Part shown: in pieces, positions 52,154 to 58,999 of the stretch
Numbering within the stretch: the first letter of the stretch is position 1
Layout: every line of letters begins with the position of its first letter
DNA from: Nocardioides sp. JQ2195
GTDB taxonomy: Bacteria > Actinomycetota > Actinomycetes > Propionibacteriales > Nocardioidaceae
Assembly: GCF_012272695.1 (NCBI RefSeq)
Contig: NZ_CP050902.1
Span: 2,356,001 to 2,420,000, forward strand
Reading direction: 5' to 3'
DNA: 64,000 bases
The notes under the pieces: model-generated
What the model saw: only the letters and a program-made list of their open reading frames with translations
Databases searched by the model: none
Told to the model about the DNA's origin: nothing
Made by a program: the position numbers and the translations under genes

Positions 52154-52675
52154 GTGGCTGGGAACAAACCACTGGGCAAGATCAAGAACGTCACGGCCGG
52201 ATCCCTGAAGATCTCGGCGGCCGCCGCCGGGAGGGCGATCGGTCTGGCCAAGGGAACCCTGAGCACGAGCGGTCACGTGGCCAGGTCGGTGGCAGCCGGA
52301 GCAGCCGGCGCGGTGTCGTCCCTGACCGGTCGACGCCAGGCCACCCCTTCCGAGGAGCAGTCCACCGGGACGGACTCCGCCACTGCTGCGCCGCAGGCCG
52401 AGCCCGCGACGTACGCCGCCCAGGGCGGGAGCGCCGAGAGCGGGCGCCCGGAACCCACTGCGGTGAAGGAGGCCCAGCCCGAGCCGGTGAACGTGACCGA
52501 GGAGCTCGGACTCGACCCGGCGCCGGTCGAGAAGCCGAAGCCGAAGAAGAAGCCCGCCACGAAGCCGACGAACCGGATCGACGCCGCGGCTGACCCCAGC
52601 ACCATGGACGCCACTCCGGCTGACGTGGCCAAGACCATCGGGAAGGACTCGCCGGGCAGTACGCCGTCCACATGA
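52154..52675 (+). CDS. Low-complexity Lys/Pro/Ala-rich protein (173 aa)
   Basis: Probably disordered. The first 65 residues are rich in Ala, Gly, Lys and Thr with weak amphipathic stretches (KIKNVTAGSLKISAAAAGRAIG), the middle is Glu/Ala/Pro-rich, and a Lys/Pro block (EKPKPKKKPATKP) precedes the end. No domain is recognised; the type is seen in Nocardioides-like genomes. GTG 52154 follows GAAGGGAGC. A stress-type promoter is present upstream. A role as a hydrophilic stress or nucleoid-associated protein is conceivable but not shown. Confidence 0.65.
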   Translation: MAGNKPLGKIKNVTAGSLKISAAAAGRAIGLAKGTLSTSGHVARSVAAGAAGAVSSLTGRRQATPSEEQSTGTDSATAAPQAEPATYAAQGGSAESGRPEPTAVKEAQPEPVNVTEELGLDPAPVEKPKPKKKPATKPTNRIDAAADPSTMDATPADVAKTIGKDSPGSTPST

Positions 52676-52706
52676 TCGGGGCTGCTGACTGCGAGAGGAT
52701 CGACGG

Positions 52707-53471
52707 ATGAACCGTCGCGCGCTCGTCCGCCGTCCCAGCCCGCGCCTCGCTGAGGGGCTGCTCACGCACCTCGATCGGGTGCCCGTCGACGTCGACCTGG
52801 CCCACTGGCAGTGGGACGGGTACGTCGCCGCGCTGCAGGCCGAGGGCTGGCAGACCATCGAGGTCTCGCCCGCCCCGGACTGCCCGGACTCGGTCTTCGT
52901 CGAGGACACGGTCGTGGTGTTCGGCGACCTCGCGGTGATCACCCGTCCGGGCGCTGACGAACGCAAGCCCGAGACCGCAGGCACCGAGCACACGCTGCTC
53001 GAGCTGGGCTTTCGGGTCGCCCGCATCGAGGCTCCCGGGACCTTGGACGGCGGCGACGTGCTCAAGCACGGCACGACGATGTGGGTGGGCCTGGGCGGCC
53101 GCACCAACCGGGCGGGCCTCGACCAGTTGGCCCGCCACCTCGCACCACTGGGCGTGGACGTGGTCGGCGTACCGCTGACGAAGGTGCTGCACCTCAAGTC
53201 GGCGGTCACCGCCCTGCCCGACGGGACCGTGGTGGGGTACGACGACCTGGTCGACGACACCAGCGTCTGGTCGCGCTACCTCAGCGTGCCCGAGGAACCC
53301 GGCGCGCACGTCGTCCTGCTCGACGAGGCCACCGTGTTGATGTCGAGCAGCGCGCCCAGGACGCGAGAGCTCTACGAGGCGCGCGGCCTGCGCGTGATGG
53401 CGGTGGCCATGAGCGAGTTCGAGAAGCTCGAGGGCTGCGTGACCTGCTTGTCAGTGCGCCTGCGCGGTTGA
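52707..53471 (+). CDS. ddaH: Dimethylargininase / DDAH-type hydrolase (254 aa)
   Basis: Pentein-fold hydrolase that releases citrulline from methylated arginine. Catalytic and binding parts are PDSVFVEDTVVVFGDLAV, GTLDGGDVLKHG, HLKSAVTALPDG (His) and the catalytic cysteine near the end, LEGCVTCLSVRL. ATG 52707 has GAGAGG upstream. It is the second guanidino-type enzyme in the window, after the CtlX-like protein at 11339-12367. It stands between a low-complexity gene and a 22-bp repeat array. Confidence 0.92.
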   Translation: MNRRALVRRPSPRLAEGLLTHLDRVPVDVDLAHWQWDGYVAALQAEGWQTIEVSPAPDCPDSVFVEDTVVVFGDLAVITRPGADERKPETAGTEHTLLELGFRVARIEAPGTLDGGDVLKHGTTMWVGLGGRTNRAGLDQLARHLAPLGVDVVGVPLTKVLHLKSAVTALPDGTVVGYDDLVDDTSVWSRYLSVPEEPGAHVVLLDEATVLMSSSAPRTRELYEARGLRVMAVAMSEFEKLEGCVTCLSVRLRG

Positions 53472-53487
53472 CGCACGCCAGCCGCCG

Positions 53488-53605
53488 GCATCAAGAACGC
53501 GCCGCTCGCGCATCAAGAACCCGCCGCTCGCGCATCACGAACCCGCCGCTCGCGCGCATCAAGAACTCACCGCTCGCGCATCAAGAACCCACAGGTCGCG
53601 CATGA
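53488..53605. repeat. 22-bp tandem array, five copies
   Basis: Units at 53488, 53510, 53532, 53556 and 53578 (GCATCAAGAACCCGCCGCTC core); two extra bases precede the fourth. Related to the array at 9794-9846 on the opposite strand. Confidence 0.85.
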
Positions 53606-53651
53606 GGTGACAGCGATTGGGCACCGAGGGGTGACTCGAAGGGAGCGAACC

Positions 53652-54011
53652 ATGAACGGAAAGCTGAAGATGATCATCGGCCTCGGTGCCGGGTACGTGC
53701 TCGGCGCACGCGCCGGACGCGAGCGCTACGAGCAGATCGTGCGACGTGCCAAGGACTTCGGCCAGAACCCGAAGGTCCGGGCGAAGGCCGAGCAGGCCCG
53801 CGACCTGGCCGGGGAGAAGGCCGGGCACGCCGCCGAGGCGGCCAGGTCGAAGGCCTCCGAGACGGTCTCGGCCGCGAAGCACAAGGTCCACGGATCCGGC
53901 GAACCCACCACCGGCCTCGATGCCGGTCTGGCCGGCAGTGACCCGGAGACGACCGCGGATCTCGGTGCCCTCGGCACCGGCCCAGCCACCCCGGGCGAGG
54001 TGCCCCGGTGA
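53652..54011 (+). CDS. YtxH-like small protein (119 aa)
   Basis: Starts with a hydrophobic segment with glycine zipper (MIIGLGAGYVLGARAGRERYEQI), then a long Ala/Lys/Glu helix of the YtxH/late-embryogenesis type (AEQARDLAGEKAGHAAEAARSKASETVSAAKHKV in parts). The C-terminus is Gly/Thr/Pro-rich. GGGAGC precedes ATG 53652. It probably associates with the membrane and protects during stress. The 22-bp repeat array lies 46 bases upstream. Confidence 0.8.
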   Translation: MNGKLKMIIGLGAGYVLGARAGRERYEQIVRRAKDFGQNPKVRAKAEQARDLAGEKAGHAAEAARSKASETVSAAKHKVHGSGEPTTGLDAGLAGSDPETTADLGALGTGPATPGEVPR

Positions 54012-54012
54012 C

Positions 54013-54675
54013 CTAGGGTTCCGCCCGGCTGCGCCGCGCCGTGCGGTAGGCCGGCTCCCGCAGCCGGTTGACCCAGGCATAGTGCTCAAGCCCCGGGAGA
54101 GGCCCCACCTCGATCGGATCGAACGAGGTGTCGCCCTCCTGGCGCTCGAGCAGGTGCAGCTCCCCGAAGGTGATCCATTCACCGGTCAGGCCGGAGTGCT
54201 GCAGGTCGAAGCGGTCCGGGGCCGAGGCCTCGGCGGCGAACAGGACCGGGCCTTCGGGTCCCTTGTAGGGCAGCAGGCTGGTGTGCCGGTGGCCCTGCGC
54301 GGAGCGGGCCGGGAGCAGCACGAACCTGGAGAGCCTTCCCGATCCGGTGGTGGCGAGCAGCAGGTCGGCGTGCCCGCCGGGCACCTCCACCCGCACCGCC
54401 ATTCCCAGGATGTCCGGCCATGACGTCGGCAACCCGACCGCAGCAGAGAGCCGGACGACGGCGTCGTCCTCCCCCAGCTCGTCCACCCAGCTCACGCCGA
54501 TGTGCTCGGGCGATCCGTGGCGGATCACCCGGGCGCTCCACACCTCGCCCCGCGGGTGCAGGGGCTTGGCGCTCGGCCGCACTCGCGCCACGGCCTCGGT
54601 CGCCGCGGCGAGCAACTGCCCGCCGGCACTGGAAGCGCTGCGGGTGAGGCGTGCGGCGAACGATCGTGGATCCAC
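54013..54675 (-). CDS. Uncharacterised protein, possibly catalase-superfamily-like (220 aa)
   Basis: Not firmly assigned. The core PLHPRGEVWSARVIRHGSPEHIGVSWVDE, VVRLSAAVGLPTSWPDILGMAVRVEV and DLLLATTGSGRLSRFVLLPARS (in parts) recalls a group of actinobacterial proteins with a catalase-like barrel and no classical catalase site. No haem Tyr motif is obvious. GTG 54675 has GGGACC 8 bases upstream; the longer frame beyond is Arg/Ser-rich and unlikely. A GGGTAC box lies 34 bases upstream. It converges with the YtxH-like gene with one base between. Confidence 0.6.
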   Translation of the reverse strand: MDPRSFAARLTRSASSAGGQLLAAATEAVARVRPSAKPLHPRGEVWSARVIRHGSPEHIGVSWVDELGEDDAVVRLSAAVGLPTSWPDILGMAVRVEVPGGHADLLLATTGSGRLSRFVLLPARSAQGHRHTSLLPYKGPEGPVLFAAEASAPDRFDLQHSGLTGEWITFGELHLLERQEGDTSFDPIEVGPLPGLEHYAWVNRLREPAYRTARRSRAEP

Positions 54676-54708
54676 GGAGAACAGGTCCCTTCTCGAGGTG
54701 AGGTTCCA

Positions 54709-54733
54709 GTACCCACAAAGCGATCGCGCATGT
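54709..54733 (-). promoter_or_regulatory. SigB/SigF-type promoter for the 54013-54675 gene
   Basis: Minus-strand ACAT, 15 bases, GGGTAC, 34 bases before GTG 54675. The first base of the -35 is not G. Confidence 0.45.
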
Positions 54734-54812
54734 TGTCGCGACGTGGTTGCGCATGTTGCTGCGTCGAGTGGGCACCGGAGGGCATCGACCCTGCGCGACA
54801 GGAAGGCACGAG

Positions 54813-55844
54813 ATGACCGACGAAGTGGCCGCCCAGGCGGACAAGCCCGACTCCCCCGGTGACCTGACCAAGCACTCCTGGTTCTACGTCGCCCGCAAGA
54901 CGGCTCGCGAGTTCGCCGACGACCAGTGCACCGACCTGGCTGCGGCGCTGACCTACTACGCCGTCCTCGCGCTCTTCCCGGCACTGTTGGCGATCCTGTC
55001 GCTGGTGGGGCTGGTCGGCCAGGGCCCCAGCACCGTCGACACCTTGTTGCAGATCCTCCGGGACGTGGGGGCCGGAGGAGCTGCGGAAACCTTCGAGCCG
55101 ACCCTGACCGAGCTGAGCACGGCCTCCGGTGCCGGGATCGGCCTGGTCATCGGGCTCGCTGCCGCGCTGTGGTCGGCCTCGGGGTACGTCGGCGCCTTCG
55201 GCCGTGGGATGAACCGGATCTACGAGATCGACGAGGGACGTCCGATCTGGAAGCTCCGCCCGGCGATGCTGCTGGTCACCCTGATCACGGTCGCCCTGGT
55301 CGTCGTGGTCGCCCTCGGACTGGTGCTCACCGGACCCGCCGCGCAGGCCGTCGGAGACGCGATCGGCCTCGGCGACGGCGTGGTGATGGTGTGGAACATC
55401 GCCAAGTGGCCGGTGATGCTCGCGGTGGTGGTGCTCATCGTGGCGCTGCTCTACTACACCACCCCCAACGTGAAGCAGCCGAAGTTCCGCTGGATCAGTG
55501 TGGGTGCCGTCCTGGCCATCGTGGTCTGGATCATCGCGTCGGCGGGGTTCGGCTTCTATGTCGCCAACTTCTCCAGCTACAACAAGACCTACGGTTCCCT
55601 CGCCGGTGCCATCGTCTTCCTGTTGTGGCTGTGGCTGACGAACCTCGCCCTGCTCTTCGGTGCCGAGCTGGATGCCGAGCTGGAGCGGGCCCGCGAGCTC
55701 CAGGCCGGCATCCCCGCCGAGGAGAGCATCCAGCTGCCGGCTCGCGACACCCGCAAGAGCGAGAAGGCGGCCGCCAAGGAGCGCGAGGACATCGCTCGTG
55801 GGCGGCGACTCCGGCGCACGCGCGGCGGGGACCAGGACGTGTAG
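54813..55844 (+). CDS. YihY/BrkB-family membrane protein (343 aa)
   Basis: Six-segment inner-membrane protein of the Virul_fac_BrkB (YihY) family. Typical parts are LAAALTYYAVLALFPALLAILSLVGLVG, GLVIGLAAALWSASGYVGAFGRGMNRIYEI and YGSLAGAIVFLLWLWLTNLALLFGAELDAELE (in parts). Polar tails of about 40 and 55 residues flank the membrane part. AGGAAGG precedes ATG 54813. Function is not established; early reports of RNase BN activity for this family were mistaken. Confidence 0.9.
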   Translation: MTDEVAAQADKPDSPGDLTKHSWFYVARKTAREFADDQCTDLAAALTYYAVLALFPALLAILSLVGLVGQGPSTVDTLLQILRDVGAGGAAETFEPTLTELSTASGAGIGLVIGLAAALWSASGYVGAFGRGMNRIYEIDEGRPIWKLRPAMLLVTLITVALVVVVALGLVLTGPAAQAVGDAIGLGDGVVMVWNIAKWPVMLAVVVLIVALLYYTTPNVKQPKFRWISVGAVLAIVVWIIASAGFGFYVANFSSYNKTYGSLAGAIVFLLWLWLTNLALLFGAELDAELERARELQAGIPAEESIQLPARDTRKSEKAAAKEREDIARGRRLRRTRGGDQDV

Positions 55845-55940
55845 AGCCCTGCCCGCCCGCCGCGCCTCCGACGTACGTCGAGCTGCCTGTCCGCGTGCCC
55901 CCCGCTCGGCCGGCAACCTCTCGCCCGGCCGGCGTACGCC

Positions 55941-55965
55941 GTGTGGCTGGTGCCGAAGCGGGTAC
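55941..55965 (+). promoter_or_regulatory. Orphan SigB/SigF-type promoter
   Basis: GTGT, 15 bases, GGGTAC with no standard gene behind it; an ATG lies 9 bases after the -10 at 55975. Confidence 0.5.
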
Positions 55966-55974
55966 CGCACGCCC

Positions 55975-56097
55975 ATGACCGACCACGTTGACCTCGGAGG
56001 AGGTGCACGACAGCCCACAGCTGCCCCCGCAGCACCACCGCGACGACCACTGAGCGAACACCGGACTGCGCTTCGCCGGCCTACGTGCGCCGGGTGA
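55975..56097 (+). CDS. Candidate 40-residue protein behind a stress-type promoter
   Basis: ATG 55975 opens a 40-codon frame encoding MTDHVDLGGGARQPTAAP and a Pro/Arg-rich end. It overlaps the convergent DUF222 gene by 17 bases. A GGGTAC box 9 bases upstream has the same spacing as at ligD, the flavodoxin-like gene and the methyltransferase, which supports a leaderless message. There is no known domain; it could also be a noncoding transcript. Confidence 0.3.
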   Translation: MTDHVDLGGGARQPTAAPAAPPRRPLSEHRTALRRPTCAG

Positions 56098-57304
56098 AGC
56101 GGAAGGATCCATCGGGTTGTCGCTCGTGCAGGTAGGCCTGGTCGTGGACCCGGTGGTGATGATGGCTGCAGAGCAGGACTCCGTCCTTGACGGAGGTCTT
56201 GCCGCCGTGGGACCACGGGACCAGGTGGTGGATCTCGCACCACTCGGCCTTCACGGTGCACCCAGCGGCTTGGCATTGCCCGTCACGCAGCCGGATCATC
56301 TTGCGTTGCATCGGATGGTGAAGTCTCGATCGACGGCCGGCGTCGAGGATCTGTCCCTCGCCACCGAGCACCACCGGGATGATCTGGGCCTGGCAGGCCA
56401 GCCGCCGCGCGGTCGCCGCCGTCATCGCGACGTCGTCGTTGAACCCGATCCCGGCCGAGGCCAGGTCGGTGCGCAGCTGCTCGAGGCTGAGGGTCACGAT
56501 CACCGTGGTCGCGTCGCCCCCATGATCGGGCAGGCGGCTGGGATCGATGCGTTCCAGGAGGTCTCCCAACGCACGCGCCAGCAGCCTCGAGTGGGGCACC
56601 CGGCGACCGTCGGACTCCGCTGCCTGCTTGCGCGGCTGCGCGAAGGCTTCCAGACAGGTCGACAGGCGCCTGGCCACCGCATTCGGCAACACCCCGGCGA
56701 TCCGGGTCGTGCCGTCCCCCTTCGGGGTCAACGTCAGCTTGGCCTTCTCGGCAGCGTGCTTCTCCTCCTCGGCCAACCGCTTGGCCTCACGTTCCTCGGC
56801 CGCATCGGGATCCACCACATCGGCCAGCCCACGCCCCAGCTTGCGCAACCCGGCCGCGTCCAGCTTCTTGGCCGCGGTCAGCATGATCTGCTCCGCCTCG
56901 AGGAGCTTGGTCGCACTGAGGTCGTCACGGGTCCCGTCCAGGGCATCGGCGATCGCGCGAGCCTGGTCGAGGTGCACGTCACCTGCCGCCAAGGCCGCCG
57001 CCGTTGCCTGCCACCGCACGTCGAACGTCGTGGCCAGGGCCAAGTCGGTGCGCGCCTCGGCCGGCGCGATCCGGTGGTCCGCGGCCATCCATGTCGCCAC
57101 GTCCTTCGCCCCGTCTCGTGCGGCGACGTCTCCGGCGACCGCCATCACCTTCAACCGCACCGCGGCCAGCTGGGCCTGTGCGGCAGCCAGGCCGCGCAGC
57201 AGCTCACGCTTCTGCGGCTCCGGCACATAGAGCGGCTCGAACTCGCCCATGGCGCTGATCGCATCGCGCACCGAACCCAGACTCTCGGTCATCGGGTGCA
57301 TCAT
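56081..57304 (-). CDS. DUF222/HNH endonuclease-family protein (407 aa)
   Basis: Actinobacterial protein with an N-terminal DUF222 domain (about 25-290, including LLRGLAAAQAQLAAVRLKVM and ATWMAADHRIAPAEARTDLALA) and a C-terminal HNH nuclease domain. The HNH core is readable as CQAAGCTVKAEWCEIHHLVPWSHGG followed by LCSHHHHRVHDQ (parts). Such genes are numerous in Nocardioides and are relatives of the mycobacterial 13E12 repeat family. GGAGGAG lies eight bases before ATG 57304. A near-perfect LexA box 152 bases upstream suggests SOS control. Whether it is a mobile or repair-linked nuclease is unknown. Confidence 0.9.
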   Translation of the reverse strand: MMHPMTESLGSVRDAISAMGEFEPLYVPEPQKRELLRGLAAAQAQLAAVRLKVMAVAGDVAARDGAKDVATWMAADHRIAPAEARTDLALATTFDVRWQATAAALAAGDVHLDQARAIADALDGTRDDLSATKLLEAEQIMLTAAKKLDAAGLRKLGRGLADVVDPDAAEEREAKRLAEEEKHAAEKAKLTLTPKGDGTTRIAGVLPNAVARRLSTCLEAFAQPRKQAAESDGRRVPHSRLLARALGDLLERIDPSRLPDHGGDATTVIVTLSLEQLRTDLASAGIGFNDDVAMTAATARRLACQAQIIPVVLGGEGQILDAGRRSRLHHPMQRKMIRLRDGQCQAAGCTVKAEWCEIHHLVPWSHGGKTSVKDGVLLCSHHHHRVHDQAYLHERQPDGSFRFTRRT

Positions 57305-57455
57305 CACGATCACTCCTCCACACACGCAGGTTGGACTTCACTGCGATGCCGGAGGCCTCCTCGGCAGGCGATTACTGACCGTGATGCATCTATCCACCAG
57401 ACTTCGACCGGCCCTTCACGACCACCTAGCCACATCGTCGGATGAACTGCGTTCA

Positions 57456-57471
57456 TCGTACACCTGTTCGA
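57456..57471. promoter_or_regulatory. LexA/SOS-box candidate
   Basis: TCGTACACCTGTTCGA matches the actinobacterial consensus TCGAAC-N4-GTTCGA at 11 of 12 fixed positions. It lies 152 bases upstream of the DUF222 start on the minus strand and 52 bases before the stress-type -35 of the peptide operon on the plus strand. Confidence 0.55.
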
Positions 57472-57522
57472 ACCAGGTCGCCAGAGCAAATCGCCCGTCG
57501 TGGAGAAGTTTTCTGCACGACG

Positions 57523-57547
57523 GCTTCGCATCCGCGCGACGGGGTAC
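57523..57547 (+). promoter_or_regulatory. SigB/SigF-type promoter for the acidic-peptide operon
   Basis: GCTT, 15 bases, GGGTAC, 58 bases before ATG 57606, with AGGAGGAA just before the start. Confidence 0.6.
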
Positions 57548-57605
57548 TGCGCCATCAGGAGCGTCGGCCCTCCCGGGCGACGACCACGCCCACACAGGAG
57601 GAACC

Positions 57606-57866
57606 ATGACCACCACCCCGGAAGAACCGCTCAGCGACGACGACATGACCACCACGCCCACGGGCAGCGCACCGGCTCCCGGCGGCGACGCCGACGGAAC
57701 TGACGGCGGAGACGCCGACGGCACCGACGGCGACGCCACGGACACCGCCGACGGCGACACCACGGACTCCGACGGCACGGACTCCGACGGCACGGACTCC
57801 GACGGCACGGACTCCGACGGCGCCGACGCGGATGGGACCGATGGCACCGACGGGGTCGCACCCTGA
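57606..57866 (+). CDS. Acidic repeat peptide, candidate substrate of the downstream oxygenase (86 aa)
   Basis: Unrecognised 86-residue protein with almost no hydrophobic residues. After a Thr/Pro-rich lead (1-25) it is built of Asp, Gly, Thr and Ser. Four exact TDSDG pentapeptides lie at 53-72, followed by ADADG and two TDG units. They are encoded by 15-bp DNA repeats (57762-57821). There is no signal peptide, Cys or Lys. AGGAGGAA lies 5 bases before ATG 57606. Its stop is only two bases before the cupin/JmjC gene. The layout, leader plus repetitive core next to a modifying enzyme, suggests a RiPP-like precursor or metal-binding peptide, which is inference. Confidence 0.7.
   Translation: MTTTPEEPLSDDDMTTTPTGSAPAPGGDADGTDGGDADGTDGDATDTADGDTTDSDGTDSDGTDSDGTDSDGADADGTDGTDGVAP
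57762..57821. repeat. 15-bp coding repeat (TDSDG), four copies
   Basis: Four consecutive copies of ACGGACTCCGACGGC inside the acidic peptide gene. Near-identity at DNA level implies recent expansion or active copy-number change. Confidence 0.85.
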
Positions 57867-57868
57867 CC

Positions 57869-58999
57869 GTGCCGGGCTCTGCGCTCGACCTGCTCAGCGG
57901 TGATGCCCAGACCTTCGTCTCGAAGGTCTGGGCATCCCGCGTGCACCTGCACCAGGCGGACCCCGCGCAGCTGGTCGACCTCTTCTCACTCGACGACGCC
58001 GACAACCTGCTGACGTCCTCGGCGATCCGGACCCCATCCATCCGGATCGCCCGGGACGGCTCGGTGCTGTCCGAGTCGTCCTACACCCGTGGTGCCACGC
58101 TGGCCGGCAAGCCGCTGACGGGGCTGGTGGACCCGCGCAAGGCGCTCGACCTGTTCGCCGACGGCGCGACGATCGTCTACCAGGGCTTGCACCGCTACTG
58201 GCCGCCGATCACACGACTGGTTGCCGAGCTCGAGCTGGAGCTGGGCCACCCGTGCCAGGCCAACGCCTACCTGACCCCGCCCGGCGCCCAGGGCTTCGCG
58301 GTGCACTCGGACTCCCACGACGTGTTCGTCTTCCAGACCGCCGGCTCCAAGCTGTGGGAGGTCCACGGACCCGAGGGGGCCACCGACGTCCGTCTCGAGC
58401 CCGGGCTGTCGATGTACCTCCCGACCGGTACGCCGCACGCGGCACGAGCCCAGGACACCGTCTCGTTGCACGTCACCCTGGGCATCAACCAGGCCACCTG
58501 GCGAGGACTGCTGCAGCGCAGCCTGGCCGACGTGGTCGCGGGCGCACCCGACGAGCACCTGCCGGCCGGCTACCTGGACGACCCCGACACCCTCGTCGAG
58601 GAGCTCGCCCACCGGTTGGAGGACCTGGCCACGCGGGTCCGTGGCGTCGACACCGCGGCGGCCGTGGAGGCGGAGGTACGTCGCTTCCTCACCAGCCGCA
58701 GCTCTCGTCTGGCGGGCGGGCTGCACGACGCCCTCACCCTCGAGACGATCACGGAGACCACGCTCCTGCGCCGCCGTCCCGGTCATCCCTGCGTGTTGCT
58801 GACGCGCGGGCAGCGTCTCGACGTCCTGCTCGGCGACCGCTCGATCGACGTGCCCGGATGGTTGCGTCCCGCACTCGATGAGGTCCGCAACCGCACCGAG
58901 CTCCGTCCGGGTGACCTGGCCGAGCACCTCGACCCGCAGAGCGCGCTCGTGCTCTGCCGTCGCCTGGTCCGGGAGGGCCTGCTCGAGGTGGTGAGGTGA
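57869..58999 (+). CDS. Cupin-4/JmjC-type 2-oxoglutarate oxygenase-like protein (376 aa)
   Basis: Similar to the ROXA/NO66/MINA53 group of ribosomal-protein hydroxylases. The JmjC barrel (about 90-210) has iron ligands H146 and D148 (VHSDSHDVFVFQTAGSKLW) and H190 (LPTGTPHAARA). A helical middle and a winged-helix C-terminus (DLAEHLDPQSALVLCRRLVREGLLEV) complete the usual three-part layout. Such enzymes hydroxylate Asp, Asn, His or Arg side chains. GTG 57869 follows the peptide stop by two bases, so translation is coupled. The adjacent Asp-rich repeat peptide is the obvious candidate substrate. Confidence 0.85.
   Translation: MPGSALDLLSGDAQTFVSKVWASRVHLHQADPAQLVDLFSLDDADNLLTSSAIRTPSIRIARDGSVLSESSYTRGATLAGKPLTGLVDPRKALDLFADGATIVYQGLHRYWPPITRLVAELELELGHPCQANAYLTPPGAQGFAVHSDSHDVFVFQTAGSKLWEVHGPEGATDVRLEPGLSMYLPTGTPHAARAQDTVSLHVTLGINQATWRGLLQRSLADVVAGAPDEHLPAGYLDDPDTLVEELAHRLEDLATRVRGVDTAAAVEAEVRRFLTSRSSRLAGGLHDALTLETITETTLLRRRPGHPCVLLTRGQRLDVLLGDRSIDVPGWLRPALDEVRNRTELRPGDLAEHLDPQSALVLCRRLVREGLLEVVR
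57902..57936. other. 35-bp perfect stem-loop inside the first codons of the oxygenase gene
   Basis: Sixteen-base arms (left arm GATGCCCAGACCTTCG) around the loop TCT, at codons 12-23. In RNA it would be extremely stable. No T-run follows, so it is not a standard terminator; attenuation or RNA protection of the upstream peptide message is possible. Confidence 0.8.

Larger units (their letters stand above)
57305..57605. other. 301-bp intergenic region between DUF222 and the acidic peptide gene
   Basis: Contains the LexA-box candidate (57456-57471) and the SigB/SigF-type promoter (57523-57547) described separately. I see no other gene or structural RNA. Confidence 0.6.

Noticed and set aside
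53488-53605. CRISPR-like array of 22-bp units
   Set aside because: Units are directly adjacent with no spacers of constant length, and no cas gene is in the window; it is a simple tandem repeat.
56081-57304. DUF222/HNH gene as part of an insertion sequence or prophage
   Set aside because: No terminal repeats, target duplication, transposase, integrase or phage genes nearby.
57941-57943. Alternative GTG start for the cupin/JmjC gene that would place the hairpin between genes
   Set aside because: The residues before it (FVSKVWASR) align with the conserved N-terminus of the family, so the start at 57869 is kept and the hairpin is coding.
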